Positions 19,415 to 28,763 of a stretch of DNA of 64,000 bases are shown piece after piece. The stretch is taken from the NCBI GenBank assembly GCA_904846145.1, contig CAJGZL010000001.1, positions 2,666,001-2,730,000 on the forward strand. The letters are read 5' to 3'. The notes beneath the pieces were generated by a model. The model ran no database searches. It saw nothing but the letters and a program-made list of their open reading frames with translations, and was not told the origin of the DNA. The translations under genes were made by a program, and so were the position numbers. The stretch's first letter is position 1; each line of letters starts with the position of its first letter. Source of the stretch: Psychrobacter immobilis. Its GTDB lineage: Bacteria; Pseudomonadota; Gammaproteobacteria; Pseudomonadales; Moraxellaceae.

Positions 19415-19667
19415 TTAAATCGGGGGTCGGACCAGATCCATTCAATTTATTAAGCCAATCAAGCACTTCACCATTCCGCCATACAACTATTGTGGGTGAT
19501 AGTTTAATGCTTGCTGGGAATCTACCATCTTTAGACCATTCATGTAGAGTAGTGCGTCCAAAGGGGAGGAAAGGTAAGATGTCTTTAGCTCTACTTACGC
19601 CTTGCGGTCGAAGGTAAAGGGCAGACTTAGTTGAATCCTTTAAATTACTGTTAAGCTGATTATTCAT
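19389..19667 (-). CDS. AlpA-like helix-turn-helix protein
   Basis: 92 aa. GVSRAKDILPFLPFGRTTLHEWSKDGRFPASIKLSPTIVVWRNGEVLDWL matches the AlpA/excisionase-type winged HTH layout: a helix, a TTLHEW recognition helix, a GRFP turn and a W-R-xx-E-V-x-x-W ending. AlpA proteins of P4-type islands activate the integrase gene and act as excision factors. It lies between the DUF3987 gene (26-base overlap) and an unknown gene. Confidence 0.75.
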   Translation of the reverse strand: MNNQLNSNLKDSTKSALYLRPQGVSRAKDILPFLPFGRTTLHEWSKDGRFPASIKLSPTIVVWRNGEVLDWLNKLNGSGPTPDLNGGQNDND

Positions 19668-19732
19668 TCTATATCTCCGTTAGTCCGCTACGTTATATCG
19701 CGGTATGAATAGAATGATATGTTTCTAGATGG

Positions 19733-19767
19733 TAAAAAACCCCCAAATCACTATGAATAGGGGGGTT
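19733..19767 (-). terminator. Terminator downstream of the 308-aa gene
   Basis: AACCCCC at 19738-19744 pairs with GGGGGTT at 19761-19767. On the minus strand the stem is followed by a run of T. A near-direct copy of the CTATGA-ATAGGGGG segment follows at 19781-19797. Confidence 0.55.
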
Positions 19768-19795
19768 ATCGAAAGGATTCCTATGAGATAGGGGG

Positions 19796-20722
19796 TTATT
19801 TTTTCATATGTAAAATAATGTCTCTATTACTGTCTTTTTTAGGTCTACCGCCTTTTTTAGCGTAATCAGGAGCTACATCTGTAAGCCACTCATTAATAGT
19901 GTCATCTTTAGATACTTTCAAATCTTCAGAGACCATAGGGCTATGTATCTTGAATAATATTGACTTAATCTGTTGAACCATTTGATTTTTTTTAATCTGT
20001 TTATCCCTATCCATTTCCCACAGATAATCGGCTATGGCAATCCCTGCACCTTTAAACAAACTATTTATCAGATTTTTCTTCTCAATTGAATGTAGTTGTT
20101 TAGTAGTTTGATCTGAATTATATTTGTTTAAGTCTAACCTAAGCGATTTATTTTCAGATTCTAGCCTTTTTAAACTTTCTTTTTTTTCGTTCAGTTCTAC
20201 CATTACATTATTGAACTCTAGTTTTTCACGTATTTGGTTGGCGAATTGAATTAAATCATGTGATTTAAATTTAAGAACATACTGTAATTCATATCTACTT
20301 TTTTCGTTTACCTCACTATCTAAACTAAACAAGCGATAACCAACAGGCTTTAAGCTTATGAGTGCTTGCATGTCCTCATCTTTATATGTTAAAAGATCTT
20401 CCAATGTATATAGAGGGCTACTATAGCCTATTCTAGGTGCAATATCATGAGGCAATAGCTCAATATTATTAATTGTGGCTTTAAAATAAGCTTTACAAGA
20501 AGCTGGCACATTAATCAAAGCAACTTCAGTGGGTTTGTCATCATAAAATTCAGTTCTGTATTGAGCTGCATAAACTACTCCTGAATACATAACATAAGGA
20601 ATTAGCTTATCTATATTAATATAATCATAAAGCATTGAAGGAGTGACAGGCTCATTTAAGATTTCTGATAGACCTGCTGCAACTTCTTCTAAATCATAAT
20701 ATTCTCTTGAGCTATCAAACAT
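19796..20722 (-). CDS. Unknown coiled-coil protein of the integrated island
   Basis: 308 aa, family not recognised. Residues about 165-205 form a coiled coil (LNEKKESLKRLESENKSLRLDLNK-like heptads). Near the C-terminus KKGGRPKKDSNRD resembles an AT-hook or other basic DNA-contacting motif. The N-terminus (YYDLEEVAAGLSEILNEPVTPSMLYDYI) could be a MerR/AlpA-like helix-turn-helix. It follows the integrase by 28 bases on the same strand. A DNA-binding regulator of the island is a reasonable guess, not a demonstrated role. Confidence 0.6.
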   Translation of the reverse strand: MFDSSREYYDLEEVAAGLSEILNEPVTPSMLYDYINIDKLIPYVMYSGVVYAAQYRTEFYDDKPTEVALINVPASCKAYFKATINNIELLPHDIAPRIGYSSPLYTLEDLLTYKDEDMQALISLKPVGYRLFSLDSEVNEKSRYELQYVLKFKSHDLIQFANQIREKLEFNNVMVELNEKKESLKRLESENKSLRLDLNKYNSDQTTKQLHSIEKKNLINSLFKGAGIAIADYLWEMDRDKQIKKNQMVQQIKSILFKIHSPMVSEDLKVSKDDTINEWLTDVAPDYAKKGGRPKKDSNRDIILHMKK

Positions 20723-20750
20723 TGTGCTACCTTTGGTTATATTAAAACAT

Positions 20751-21944
20751 CTAGTTATTAACTTGTTCTATTTGACTTTCGACAAAGTCCGCCCAATCAT
20801 TCATCATTTCTCGACGATAGTCTAAATGCTGAGCACCGTTGTAAGCCTTGCTAATTTTGTTTTCTTGTTCATGAGCTAGCTGTAATTCAATAGCTTCATG
20901 CATATAGCCCTGTTCATGAAGAGTAGTACTTGCCAGACCTCTAAACCCATGACCAGTCATCTTGTATTTATAGCCCATTTGATAAAGCGCATTAATAAAG
21001 GCATTTTGGCTGTAAGGTTTGCGAGTAGAAGGGTTGTAGAACACATACTGCTCTGAGAAATCTAGCTCTTTGATTTGCTCTAATATATCTATAACTTGTG
21101 GCGCAAGCGGCACAATATGAGGTCTGTCCATTTTCATTTTGCTTGCCGGGATGCGCCAAACTTTATTGTTCCAGTCAATCTCTGACCATTCCATAAATCT
21201 GAGCTCATTTGTGCGCACGAACGTATAGCATAAAAACTGTAGGCCTAATTTGACTGTAATATGCCCAGTGTAGTCATGGATATCTTGCAAAAGCTTTGGC
21301 AACTCTTTCGAAGTAACTCGACTATGGTTTTTAGTCTTATGCGGTTTAATGGCCGCTGATAAATCTGCTGCAGGATTTGACGTTGCCATGCCGGTGCGAA
21401 TAGCATGTTTGAATATTTGTCCTACTTCTGCCATGATGCGTCGTGCCATCTCGTTAGCGCCTCGTGCTTCAACATTCTTGCCGATTGTCAAAATGTCGGG
21501 TGGGGTAATATCATCAATCAGTTTATGACCAATAATTGGTTTTACATCACGAATATAGGCTGAATAATTTCGGCTAAATGTACTAGCTGCTAAGAAGGTC
21601 TTGCGGTCTGCATACCAAGCCTGAGCAATAGTATCAAAAAGCCTCGAACCGTCTTGCTCTGCGATTTTTTCTTTCTTTTTATCTTTTGGGTTAATACCTT
21701 CGTTAATAAGCTGCTTTATTTCTAAATTACGCTGGCGGGCCTGTTGTAATGTAATAACTGGGTATTTACCTAAAGTGAGCGATTGCTGTTTACCCTGCCA
21801 GCGATAGGCGCTAACCCAGACCTTGTTCCCTGTATGTCTTACCCACAGTTGTAGACCGTCACCATCACTATGTTTGTCAGGGCGGCTAGGTGTACATTTT
21901 TCGCTCGCGGTTAACTTGTTGATGATAGTATGAGTTAGTGGCAT
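20751..21944 (-). CDS. P4-type tyrosine integrase
   Basis: 397 aa, the standard length. The N-terminal arm-binding domain (DUF4102 type: DGDGLQLWVRHTGNKVWVSAYRW, then LGKYPVITLQQAR) is followed by a core-binding domain and the catalytic domain: Arg in FVRTNELRFMEW, GHGFR (H-x-x-R), LAHEQ and Tyr in AYNGAQHLDYRREMMNDWADF. It is adjacent to the 3' end of the tRNA gene at 22094-22170, the usual target, so it most likely placed the island there. The upstream region holds clustered TTGGTATA motifs that may be arm or operator sites. Confidence 0.93.
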   Translation of the reverse strand: MPLTHTIINKLTASEKCTPSRPDKHSDGDGLQLWVRHTGNKVWVSAYRWQGKQQSLTLGKYPVITLQQARQRNLEIKQLINEGINPKDKKKEKIAEQDGSRLFDTIAQAWYADRKTFLAASTFSRNYSAYIRDVKPIIGHKLIDDITPPDILTIGKNVEARGANEMARRIMAEVGQIFKHAIRTGMATSNPAADLSAAIKPHKTKNHSRVTSKELPKLLQDIHDYTGHITVKLGLQFLCYTFVRTNELRFMEWSEIDWNNKVWRIPASKMKMDRPHIVPLAPQVIDILEQIKELDFSEQYVFYNPSTRKPYSQNAFINALYQMGYKYKMTGHGFRGLASTTLHEQGYMHEAIELQLAHEQENKISKAYNGAQHLDYRREMMNDWADFVESQIEQVNN

Positions 21945-21992
21945 GTTGGTATATCTCCGCGTTGGTATAATCTATACCAACAAATATACCAA
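21945..21992. promoter_or_regulatory. Cluster of four TTGGTATA motifs upstream of the integrase
   Basis: GTTGGTATA occurs at 21945-21953 and 21961-21969 in one orientation; TATACCAAC at 21973-21981 and TATACCAA at 21985-21992 are the inverse. A weaker ATACCAAG lies at 22013-22020. The symmetric arrangement directly before the integrase start suggests binding sites for the integrase arm domain, AlpA or a repressor. Confidence 0.5.
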
Positions 21993-22047
21993 TATTCTAT
22001 ATGGTTCGCCACATACCAAGATATTCGTAAATCTCGCAAAACCCCAC

Positions 22048-22082
22048 AAAAAAAGGCCTGCCGCATCGCTGCGAACAAGCCT
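22048..22082 (-). terminator. Terminator downstream of the tRNA gene
   Basis: On the minus strand AGGC (22082-22079) pairs with GCCT (22057-22054), with further TG/CA and GC pairs inside, then seven T residues (A at 22048-22054). It lies 12 bases past the tRNA 3' end. Confidence 0.55.
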
Positions 22083-22093
22083 GATTTAATATG

Positions 22094-22170
22094 TGGTGGG
22101 CCCAGTAGGACTTGAACCTACGACCAAAGGATTATGAGTCCTCTGCTCTAACCAACTGAGCTATGGGCCC
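22094..22170 (-). tRNA. tRNA with CAU anticodon (Met or Ile2)
   Basis: 77 bases including an encoded CCA. The acceptor pairs GGGCCCA with TGGGCCC. The D arm is GCTC-AGTTGGTTA-GAGC, the anticodon loop is CTCATAA, and the T arm is GTAGG-TTCAAGT-CCTAC. The CAU anticodon fits either elongator tRNA-Met or tRNA-Ile2, whose wobble C is changed to lysidine; the two cannot be told apart safely by eye. It is the probable integration site of the island to its left. Confidence 0.95.
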
Positions 22171-22266
22171 TAACGCTAGACGGACAATGATACATTAATT
22201 TTTTAGTTTTTCAAGTAAAAGATAGCATCTAGCTGGATTTTATTATTAATAGAGTGATTATTTCCC

Positions 22267-23070
22267 TCAATTACTTGCCAAAGTTAGGCTACGTCCGCCG
22301 TCTACGTTAATGATATGCCCCGTAATATAGAGAGCCTCAACCAAAAACAGCACGCTTTGTGCGATATCCTCAGGGGTGCCAATACGCTGCATAGGAATAG
22401 AGCGGACGATGTTGTCTTGTTGAGCTTGATCAAGCGCTTGATCGCTATCAGCATCAGGTAAGATATTGACGCCAGGGGCAACCCCGTTGACTCGTACGTC
22501 AGGCGCTAGCTCTAACGCCAAGGATTGTACCATCGTACGCTGCGCCGCCTTGGCCATATTATAAACGGTGTAGCCACTAAAAGGTTTATCGTATGCATGG
22601 ATATCGAGTAGGCTGACGATACAGCCTTGCTGTACTTGCAGGTAAGGGAGTAGGGCTTGGCTCAGTAGTAGCGGCGCTTTGGCATTGGTTAGCATCAACT
22701 CATCCCATTGCGGGTTATCGATACTACCGATCGGCGTAGGATAAAACCGAGAAGCATTATGTACTAACACATCTAACTGACCAAACGGTTCTATGACATG
22801 CTGTACAAAATCGTTTAGCTCAGCTTGATTATTGACTAGCGCTAAATCAGCGACTACTACTGATGCGCTATCAGCTCGAATACTATTCAATGCTTTTGCT
22901 AAGCGCTCAGCCCTCTGTTGACTGCGATGACAGTGAATGATGACTCGATAGCCCTTATCATGCGCCGCTTTGATGATAGCCGCGCCGATACGCTTAGCGC
23001 CACCAGTCACTAACATTACAGCTGTATTATCCTGCAAAGTTTTATCCGCCTTTTGATCTAGCTCACTCAT
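22267..23070 (-). CDS. Pteridine reductase, short-chain dehydrogenase family
   Basis: 267 aa SDR protein. It has the TGGAKRIG nucleotide loop, whose Arg is typical of pteridine reductases, the NASRFYPTP segment near the substrate pocket, the Y-N-M-A-K catalytic pair and GVNILPD/NVDGGRSL at the end. Such enzymes reduce dihydrobiopterin or dihydrofolate-type pterins with NADPH in the cytosol (FolM/PTR1 relatives). It starts 3 bases after the cca stop on the same strand, so the two form an operon. The island ends just to its left. Confidence 0.85.
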   Translation of the reverse strand: MSELDQKADKTLQDNTAVMLVTGGAKRIGAAIIKAAHDKGYRVIIHCHRSQQRAERLAKALNSIRADSASVVVADLALVNNQAELNDFVQHVIEPFGQLDVLVHNASRFYPTPIGSIDNPQWDELMLTNAKAPLLLSQALLPYLQVQQGCIVSLLDIHAYDKPFSGYTVYNMAKAAQRTMVQSLALELAPDVRVNGVAPGVNILPDADSDQALDQAQQDNIVRSIPMQRIGTPEDIAQSVLFLVEALYITGHIINVDGGRSLTLASN

Positions 23071-23073
23071 ATA

Positions 23074-24258
23074 CTAAGCCTGCTGCTCTTGCGTCTGTAA
23101 ATGCTCAATACGCGCTTGGCGCAATGCTGTACCAATGGCGATACCTTTTAATTCAGGAGCAATATGATCCATACCAATAGCATGAAAGCTGTTTAACGCA
23201 AGCATCATTTGTCGATGCTGCTGAGCTAGTTGCCAAACGTTACTAGTAACGAGTAGTTGAGATAGAGTGTTTGGGTCTTTATGAGCGCTACAGGCTTGAA
23301 TAAGATCAATTCTATCGCTAGCAGTTAGCTCATTTATTTTGTTCAGTTTAGAAGCCTGTTGAGTGAATAGTTTGGCAAACTGAGTCTGTGCTTTGGGTAT
23401 TTTCGCATTATTACCTATTTCAATAACGCTTTTTATAGGGTCATCAGTGCTCGTGTCAGTACCGACATCGAATAAAGACGAATCGAGGCTACTCATTAAT
23501 AACGCCCAGCGCTGAGATAAATTGAGCTGCATTTGCCCTGCAAAGTAGAGCGCAGTTTGAACCGTTTCACGAATAGAAGTATTCGTCCAAGCTTGCTCTA
23601 AGGGTGCAAAGTAATCATTGAGGGCGCCAAGCTCATACAGTTGCTGCCAATAAACCTGCGGTGAGGTTTGCATCATCGCACGGCTAGACTCTTGCCATAT
23701 GCGCTCGCGACTTAAGTGTGCCAGCTCACCTGAGCTGACTAGCTCACGCATCAATTCCAAAGTTTCATCGGCTATCGTAAAGCCTAAATCATAATAGCGA
23801 CTATAAAAGCGTGCAACGCGTAATACTCGCAGTGGATCTTCGCTAAATGCGGCTGACACATGGCGTAGCGTTTTATTCTCGAGATCATCTAGTCCGCCAT
23901 AGTAGTCGATTACCGTACCGTTGATAGGGGTATCATCAGTGAGACTAGCAACTTCAATCGCTAAGGCATTGACGGTTAAATCACGACGCTGCATGTCCTC
24001 AAGTAGCGTCACTTTACTACTGGCATCGACGCTAAAGCCTTGATAGCCATGGCCTTTCTTGCGCTCAGTACGAGCCAGTGCATACTCTTCATGAGTAGTA
24101 GGATGCAGGAACACTGGGAAATCAGCACCGACTTGCACAAAACCTGCTGTCAGCATATTGGTTACGCTAGCACCGACTACCACAAAGTCTTTGTCTTTAA
24201 CAGGGCGATCTAATAGCTGATCTCGTACGGCTCCGCCAACTAGATAAACTTGCATCAT
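23074..24258 (-). CDS. cca: CCA-adding tRNA nucleotidyltransferase
   Basis: Adds or repairs the 3' CCA of tRNAs. The N-terminal signature VYLVGGAVRDQLLDRPVKDKDFVVVG (class II nucleotidyltransferase with the G-G-x-V-R-D loop) is complete, followed by the DLTVNALA motif after RRD and the RRF-like region DPLRVLRVARFYSRY. Length is 394 aa. The C-terminal part is short and I do not see a complete HD phosphohydrolase motif, unlike E. coli Cca (412 aa). The start could be Met1 or Met2. It is upstream of the pteridine reductase gene, with a 3-base gap. Confidence 0.93.
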   Translation of the reverse strand: MMQVYLVGGAVRDQLLDRPVKDKDFVVVGASVTNMLTAGFVQVGADFPVFLHPTTHEEYALARTERKKGHGYQGFSVDASSKVTLLEDMQRRDLTVNALAIEVASLTDDTPINGTVIDYYGGLDDLENKTLRHVSAAFSEDPLRVLRVARFYSRYYDLGFTIADETLELMRELVSSGELAHLSRERIWQESSRAMMQTSPQVYWQQLYELGALNDYFAPLEQAWTNTSIRETVQTALYFAGQMQLNLSQRWALLMSSLDSSLFDVGTDTSTDDPIKSVIEIGNNAKIPKAQTQFAKLFTQQASKLNKINELTASDRIDLIQACSAHKDPNTLSQLLVTSNVWQLAQQHRQMMLALNSFHAIGMDHIAPELKGIAIGTALRQARIEHLQTQEQQA

Positions 24259-24292
24259 GACCTCTTTGATTGTTTTTATATTTTAAGCTCAA

Positions 24293-24332
24293 AATAAAGC
24301 CCGCCTGCGCTAATGTGCAGACGGGCTTTATT
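24293..24332 (-). terminator. Terminator after maeB
   Basis: AATAAAGCCCGCCTGC at 24293-24308 pairs with GCAGACGGGCTTTATT at 24317-24332, nearly perfect, with a T-rich end in both directions. It lies between maeB and cca, both on the minus strand. Confidence 0.8.
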
Positions 24333-24384
24333 ATAACAGAGGGCTACTGTCTAAAATAATAGTAGCCAAGACTGCAAATGCTAA

Positions 24385-26703
24385 CTATTGTTGCTCAATC
24401 TCTAAATCCATCGCTTCAGTAACGGCAAGGGCTGTCATATTGACGATACGACGCGCAGTAGCTGATGGGGTTAAGATATGAACAGGCTTATTAGCGCCTA
24501 GTAGAATAGGACCAATAGAGGCACTGTTGGTTGCTGTTTTTAGTAGGTTAAAGGCAATATTTGAGGCATCTAAGGTCGGAAGAATCAACAGGTTTGCAGA
24601 GCCTTTAAAGTTACTAGAAGGAAAGTCCTCTAGACGAATGTGCTCATTTAGCGCAGCGTCGCCTTGCATCTCACCATCGAACTCAAAATCTACATTCATA
24701 TCAGTCAATAACTGAAAGACTTTACGCATCTTCACAGCGCTGGCACGGTTTGAAGTACCAAAGCTTGAATGCGATACTAAAGCAACACGTGGCGTCATAT
24801 TGAATCGACGTAATTGATCCGCTGCTAATACTGTCATTTCAGCCAATTGCTCAGCAGTCGGATCTTCATGGATGTAAGTATCGGCGATAAAGATGTTGCG
24901 ATCTTGCATCAAGATAGCATTCATCGCATAAAAGTCACTAACCCCTGTCTTTTTGCCAATGACGTTTTGGACGTAATGCAGATGGAGTTGATAGTGACTA
25001 AAGGTGCCACAAATCATACCTTCAGCAGCACCATTTTCGACTAGTAACGAGCCGATAAGGGTAGTCTTACGGCGGACATCACGGCGAGCAAGCTCAATAC
25101 TGACACCACGGCGCTTATTCTTCTCATAATAGCCCTGCCAGTAGTCTTTATAGCGATCATCGTCATCTACATTGACGATAGTGATGTTTTCCCCATCTTT
25201 TAGACGTAGACCCAATCTATTGATGTTCGTTTCGATAATAGCAGGACGACCGACTAGGATAGGCTGCGCCAATTGTTCATCGACGACCACTTGTACCGCA
25301 AGTAATACGTTATTATCTTCACCTTCACAATAAACGATACGTTTGGGATCAGATTTTGCCCGTGAGAAGATAGGCTTCATGACAAAGGCTGAGTTGTAAA
25401 CAAACTCAGAGAGACGTTGACGATAAGCTTTCATATCATCGATAGGTAGGGTTGCAACGCCTGAATCCATAGCCGCTTGAGCGACAGCAGAGGCAATCTC
25501 AATGATTAAGTTTGGCTCTAGAGGTCCTGGAATAAGATATTCGCGACTGAATCTTTTGACCTCTTGTGTTTTTTTGGCGTTGGCCAGTGGTGTGGCCTCA
25601 ACATGTGCCATAGCCGCGATGGCACGGACACAAGCGATTTTCATCTCTTCATTGACCGTCGTTGCGCCGACATCTAGGGCACCACGGAATATATAAGGGA
25701 AGCATAGGGCATTGTTCACTTGGTTAGGATAGTCTGAGCGACCCGTCGCCATAATAACGTCTGAGCGTACTGAATGCGCCACTTCTGGCATAATCTCAGG
25801 CGTTGGGTTAGCTAAGGCAAAGATAATAGGATCTTTTGCCATACGACGAACCATATCCGTTGACAGTACACCTGGCATAGATAGACCTAGGAACATGTCT
25901 ACATCGTCCATTACCTCTTCAATAGTCGTCGCGTCAGTATCACGAGCATAGCGCTGTTTGGTTTCGTCAAGGTTTTCGCGATTAGTGCTAATAATACCGC
26001 GTGAATCAGAAACAAAGACATTGTCTTTATTGACACCTAAAGCACAGATAATATTCAAGCAGGAGATAGCCGCCGCACCTGCACCTGAGCAGACAATTTT
26101 GATGTCTTCTATTTTTTTACCGGTTAACAATAAAGCGTTAAGCAGAGCTGCAGCAACAATAATTGACGTACCATGCTGATCATCATGGAAAACAGGAATG
26201 TTCATGCGCTCACGCAGTTCACGCTCAATTTTGAAACATTCTGGTGCTTTGATGTCTTCTAAATTGATACCACCAAAAGTAGGCTCAAGTGCCGCTACGG
26301 CTTCGATAAATTTATCAGGATCATTTTGTGCAATTTCTAAATCAAAAACATCAATACCTGCAAACTTTTTAAATAATACCCCTTTACCTTCCATGACTGG
26401 CTTTGAAGCCAATGGCCCGATATCACCTAAGCCAAGAACAGCAGTACCATTCGTGATGACGCCGACCAGATTGCTACGGGCGGTATATTTTGCCGCTAGT
26501 TTTGGATCTTTTTCAATCTCTAAACAAGGAACAGCAACACCTGGAGAGTAGGCTAAAGCTAAATCACGTTGGTTGGCCATCTGCTTGATAGGTGTGACCG
26601 AAATTTTACCAGGTCTTGGAAACGCGTGATAATGCAGAGCTGCTTGTTCGAATTGTTCTTTATCGGTGTTTGAATGGGTATCGTCAGTCATAGTAATTAC
26701 CAT
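24385..26703 (-). CDS. maeB: NADP-dependent malic enzyme with phosphotransacetylase-like domain
   Basis: 772 aa, the size of the MaeB fusion class. Residues 1 to about 440 are malic enzyme: [27 protein letters not shown], the [10 protein letters not shown] metal-site loop and GAGAAAISC for NADP. The C-terminal 330 residues are phosphate acetyltransferase-like ([20 protein letters not shown] onward), thought to be regulatory. It converts malate to pyruvate, CO2 and NADPH. It is likely monocistronic: it has its own terminator and a 365-base upstream region. A second ATG four codons in (26691) is an alternative start. Confidence 0.95.
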   Translation of the reverse strand: MVITMTDDTHSNTDKEQFEQAALHYHAFPRPGKISVTPIKQMANQRDLALAYSPGVAVPCLEIEKDPKLAAKYTARSNLVGVITNGTAVLGLGDIGPLASKPVMEGKGVLFKKFAGIDVFDLEIAQNDPDKFIEAVAALEPTFGGINLEDIKAPECFKIERELRERMNIPVFHDDQHGTSIIVAAALLNALLLTGKKIEDIKIVCSGAGAAAISCLNIICALGVNKDNVFVSDSRGIISTNRENLDETKQRYARDTDATTIEEVMDDVDMFLGLSMPGVLSTDMVRRMAKDPIIFALANPTPEIMPEVAHSVRSDVIMATGRSDYPNQVNNALCFPYIFRGALDVGATTVNEEMKIACVRAIAAMAHVEATPLANAKKTQEVKRFSREYLIPGPLEPNLIIEIASAVAQAAMDSGVATLPIDDMKAYRQRLSEFVYNSAFVMKPIFSRAKSDPKRIVYCEGEDNNVLLAVQVVVDEQLAQPILVGRPAIIETNINRLGLRLKDGENITIVNVDDDDRYKDYWQGYYEKNKRRGVSIELARRDVRRKTTLIGSLLVENGAAEGMICGTFSHYQLHLHYVQNVIGKKTGVSDFYAMNAILMQDRNIFIADTYIHEDPTAEQLAEMTVLAADQLRRFNMTPRVALVSHSSFGTSNRASAVKMRKVFQLLTDMNVDFEFDGEMQGDAALNEHIRLEDFPSSNFKGSANLLILPTLDASNIAFNLLKTATNSASIGPILLGANKPVHILTPSATARRIVNMTALAVTEAMDLEIEQQ

Positions 26704-27068
26704 TGTTGGAATAAAGGGGAATAAAAATAAAGTAATGCTTAAGACATAAAAGCGATCGTTATATTCAATATGACTATCAAATTAAAGAGCGATAAACGCT
26801 AGTAGGGCATCGGTGCAAGAAGTGTTGTCATAAACACAGTTAGAAACATAATCTTACAAGTTAACTATTCTAGCATTATTGTCAATTCACTGCCTAGTCG
26901 ATAAGACTAAAATAGAGGATTTGTCGCTTAAATTGATACCACATATTTCATATAGTGATAGTAATGCACTGATAGTAATAAGTGACAATAATAAGTAATG
27001 ATAAATAGTAACAAGGTTTTAACTTTTATCAAATAGAAGTTAATAATATTTGTCAGCAGATATCAAGG
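26704..27068. other. Intergenic region, 365 bases, probable maeB promoter region
   Basis: AT-rich, no coding frame of note. It holds several short AGTAAT/ATAGTA tracts at 26955-27010 but no clear hairpin terminator for selO, whose start is further right. The maeB promoter must lie in the first 150 bases; I cannot place it firmly. Confidence 0.4.
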
Positions 27069-28601
27069 TTATGAAGAGCAGCTTATAGGCTGTTGTCTTG
27101 CATTACGAGCGGGTGCAGTCGTGTCCAGTTCGGTAGCACGATCTTGTACCGTATAAGGACTAGCGAGTAGCATATAAAGACGCGCAACCTCCTCGAACTG
27201 TCCCTGCTCAGCTGCAGTAATAGCGCGCTGCGCCATATCATTGCGTAAGATATAAACAGGATTATTACTTTGCAAACTATCGATGACTGCGGCTTTATCT
27301 AAAGAACTGATTTGAGCAAGATACTCCTCACGCCAAGCCTGCCAAACTTGTTGTGCATCAGTACTAATATCAACATCATTACCATTATTGATACTAGTAT
27401 TGCCGTCAAGCTCTAAAATAAGTGTATTTAACAGCTGCTGCTCATAAGGACAGTCCTCTGGTGCTATAAGCGCTAATAATGCGCGAAAGCTATTAGTATA
27501 ATCCAGTAAATTATCTTCCAGTAGAGTCAAAAATTCAAAGGCTAATTTCAGACTCTCGGATTGATGAGGCAGCCCCAATTTGGCACATAATCCCTGTTGA
27601 TAATGCTGCATAAAGGTTGGCTCGTAGACGTTCAAACACTCTGCCAAGCTTTCACGAGTCACACCCTCTTGAGTCAAGCGCATAAAATGGGTCAGCCAAA
27701 CATTAAGATTCCAGTGACCGATGGCAGGTTGGTTTTGATAAGCATAGCGGCCTGTGTGATCGGAGTGATTATTGATCCATGCTGGATTGAAGCGCTCCAT
27801 AAAGCCAAAGGGGCCAAAGTCTAAAGTGCTAGCAGTAATCGATAAGTTGTCCGTATTCATAACCCCATGAGCAAAGCCAATAAGCTGCCAATCGGCAATC
27901 ATCCTCGCTGTTCGCTCAACCAGAGACTGCAAAAAGGCTAAGACTGGCTGGTCGCTATCACGGCACTTAGGATAGTAAGTATCTATCATATAATCTGTAA
28001 ATTCAGCTAGTAAATCAGGGGCAAAGCTGGCAATCCATTCGACATGACCAAGGCGAATATGACTATCAGCAACCCGCATCAACGCCGCACCTGCCTCCAT
28101 ACGCTCGCGGCGAACGGGCGTATCAGATACCACAAATCCGAGCGCATTGGAGGCGGGGATGTTCAACTGATTTAGCGCATGTCCACACAAATACTCACGA
28201 ATAGTGCTACGCAGTACCGCGCGCCCGTCGCCCATCCGCGAATAAGGTGTCAAACCGCTACCTTTTAAGTGTAAATCTTGTAGTTGCTCGTTATTGTCGA
28301 GTACTTGTGCCATAAGTAGACCACGACCATCGCCCAGCTGTCCTGCCCACTGTCCAAACTGGTGTCCCGCATAAGCCATAGATAGTGGTGCAAATTGGGT
28401 AGGCACATAGTGTCCTCCCAGAATTTCAACCCAGCGTGTCATCAGATCATCATCGTCACTCCAGCCCAATTGCTCGGCTACTTGAGTATTAAAGTGGCCT
28501 ACGCGAGGATTATCTAATGGGGTCGGAGGCTGGCGATGATAGAGACGAGTATCTAAATTGGTATAAGTATTTTGGTAGCGCATAACAGTGATCTCTGTCA
28601 A
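27069..28601 (-). CDS. selO: SelO/YdiU protein adenylyltransferase
   Basis: SelO pseudokinases transfer AMP from ATP to protein hydroxyls, linked to redox stress. The protein has the family core: PLSMAYAGHQFGQWAGQLGDGRG, LKGSGLTPYSRMGDGRAVLRS (glycine loop and Lys), REYLCGHALNQLNIPASNALGFVVSD, VRRERMEAGAALMRVADSHIRLGHVEW and the metal-binding GVMNTDNLSI (N-x-D-N). The C-terminus ends in SCSS, where the family has its conserved Cys (Sec in eukaryotes). Length 510 aa against about 480 in E. coli. The start may be Met1 or Met7. It is preceded by the desaturase gene, whose terminator is at 28705-28735. Confidence 0.93.
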   Translation of the reverse strand: MTEITVMRYQNTYTNLDTRLYHRQPPTPLDNPRVGHFNTQVAEQLGWSDDDDLMTRWVEILGGHYVPTQFAPLSMAYAGHQFGQWAGQLGDGRGLLMAQVLDNNEQLQDLHLKGSGLTPYSRMGDGRAVLRSTIREYLCGHALNQLNIPASNALGFVVSDTPVRRERMEAGAALMRVADSHIRLGHVEWIASFAPDLLAEFTDYMIDTYYPKCRDSDQPVLAFLQSLVERTARMIADWQLIGFAHGVMNTDNLSITASTLDFGPFGFMERFNPAWINNHSDHTGRYAYQNQPAIGHWNLNVWLTHFMRLTQEGVTRESLAECLNVYEPTFMQHYQQGLCAKLGLPHQSESLKLAFEFLTLLEDNLLDYTNSFRALLALIAPEDCPYEQQLLNTLILELDGNTSINNGNDVDISTDAQQVWQAWREEYLAQISSLDKAAVIDSLQSNNPVYILRNDMAQRAITAAEQGQFEEVARLYMLLASPYTVQDRATELDTTAPARNARQQPISCSS

Positions 28602-28704
28602 GTTTCAAGGTGTGAGTGGTTTAAACTACTATAACATAGCCATATTATTAGGCTGAATGAGCTTGGTAAGTATTATTGACAAAGATGTTTTGAGCTTCCA
28701 TAAA

Positions 28705-28735
28705 AAAACCCCTATCTAGTATAGATAAGGGTTTT
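28705..28735 (-). terminator. Terminator after the fatty acid desaturase gene
   Basis: AAAACCCCTATCTA at 28705-28718 pairs with TAGATAAGGGTTTT at 28722-28735; a run of T follows on the minus strand. Confidence 0.8.
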
Positions 28736-28763
28736 GATACTATTTAAATTTAAAGCATTAAAA

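Noticed and set aside
22094..22170. Firm call of initiator tRNA-Met
   Set aside because: The CTCATAA loop and stem fit elongator Met or Ile2; the three G-C pairs typical of the initiator anticodon stem are absent.
24527..26551. Plus-strand open frames opposite maeB
   Set aside because: All lie antisense to a complete, well-conserved enzyme gene and have no motif of their own.
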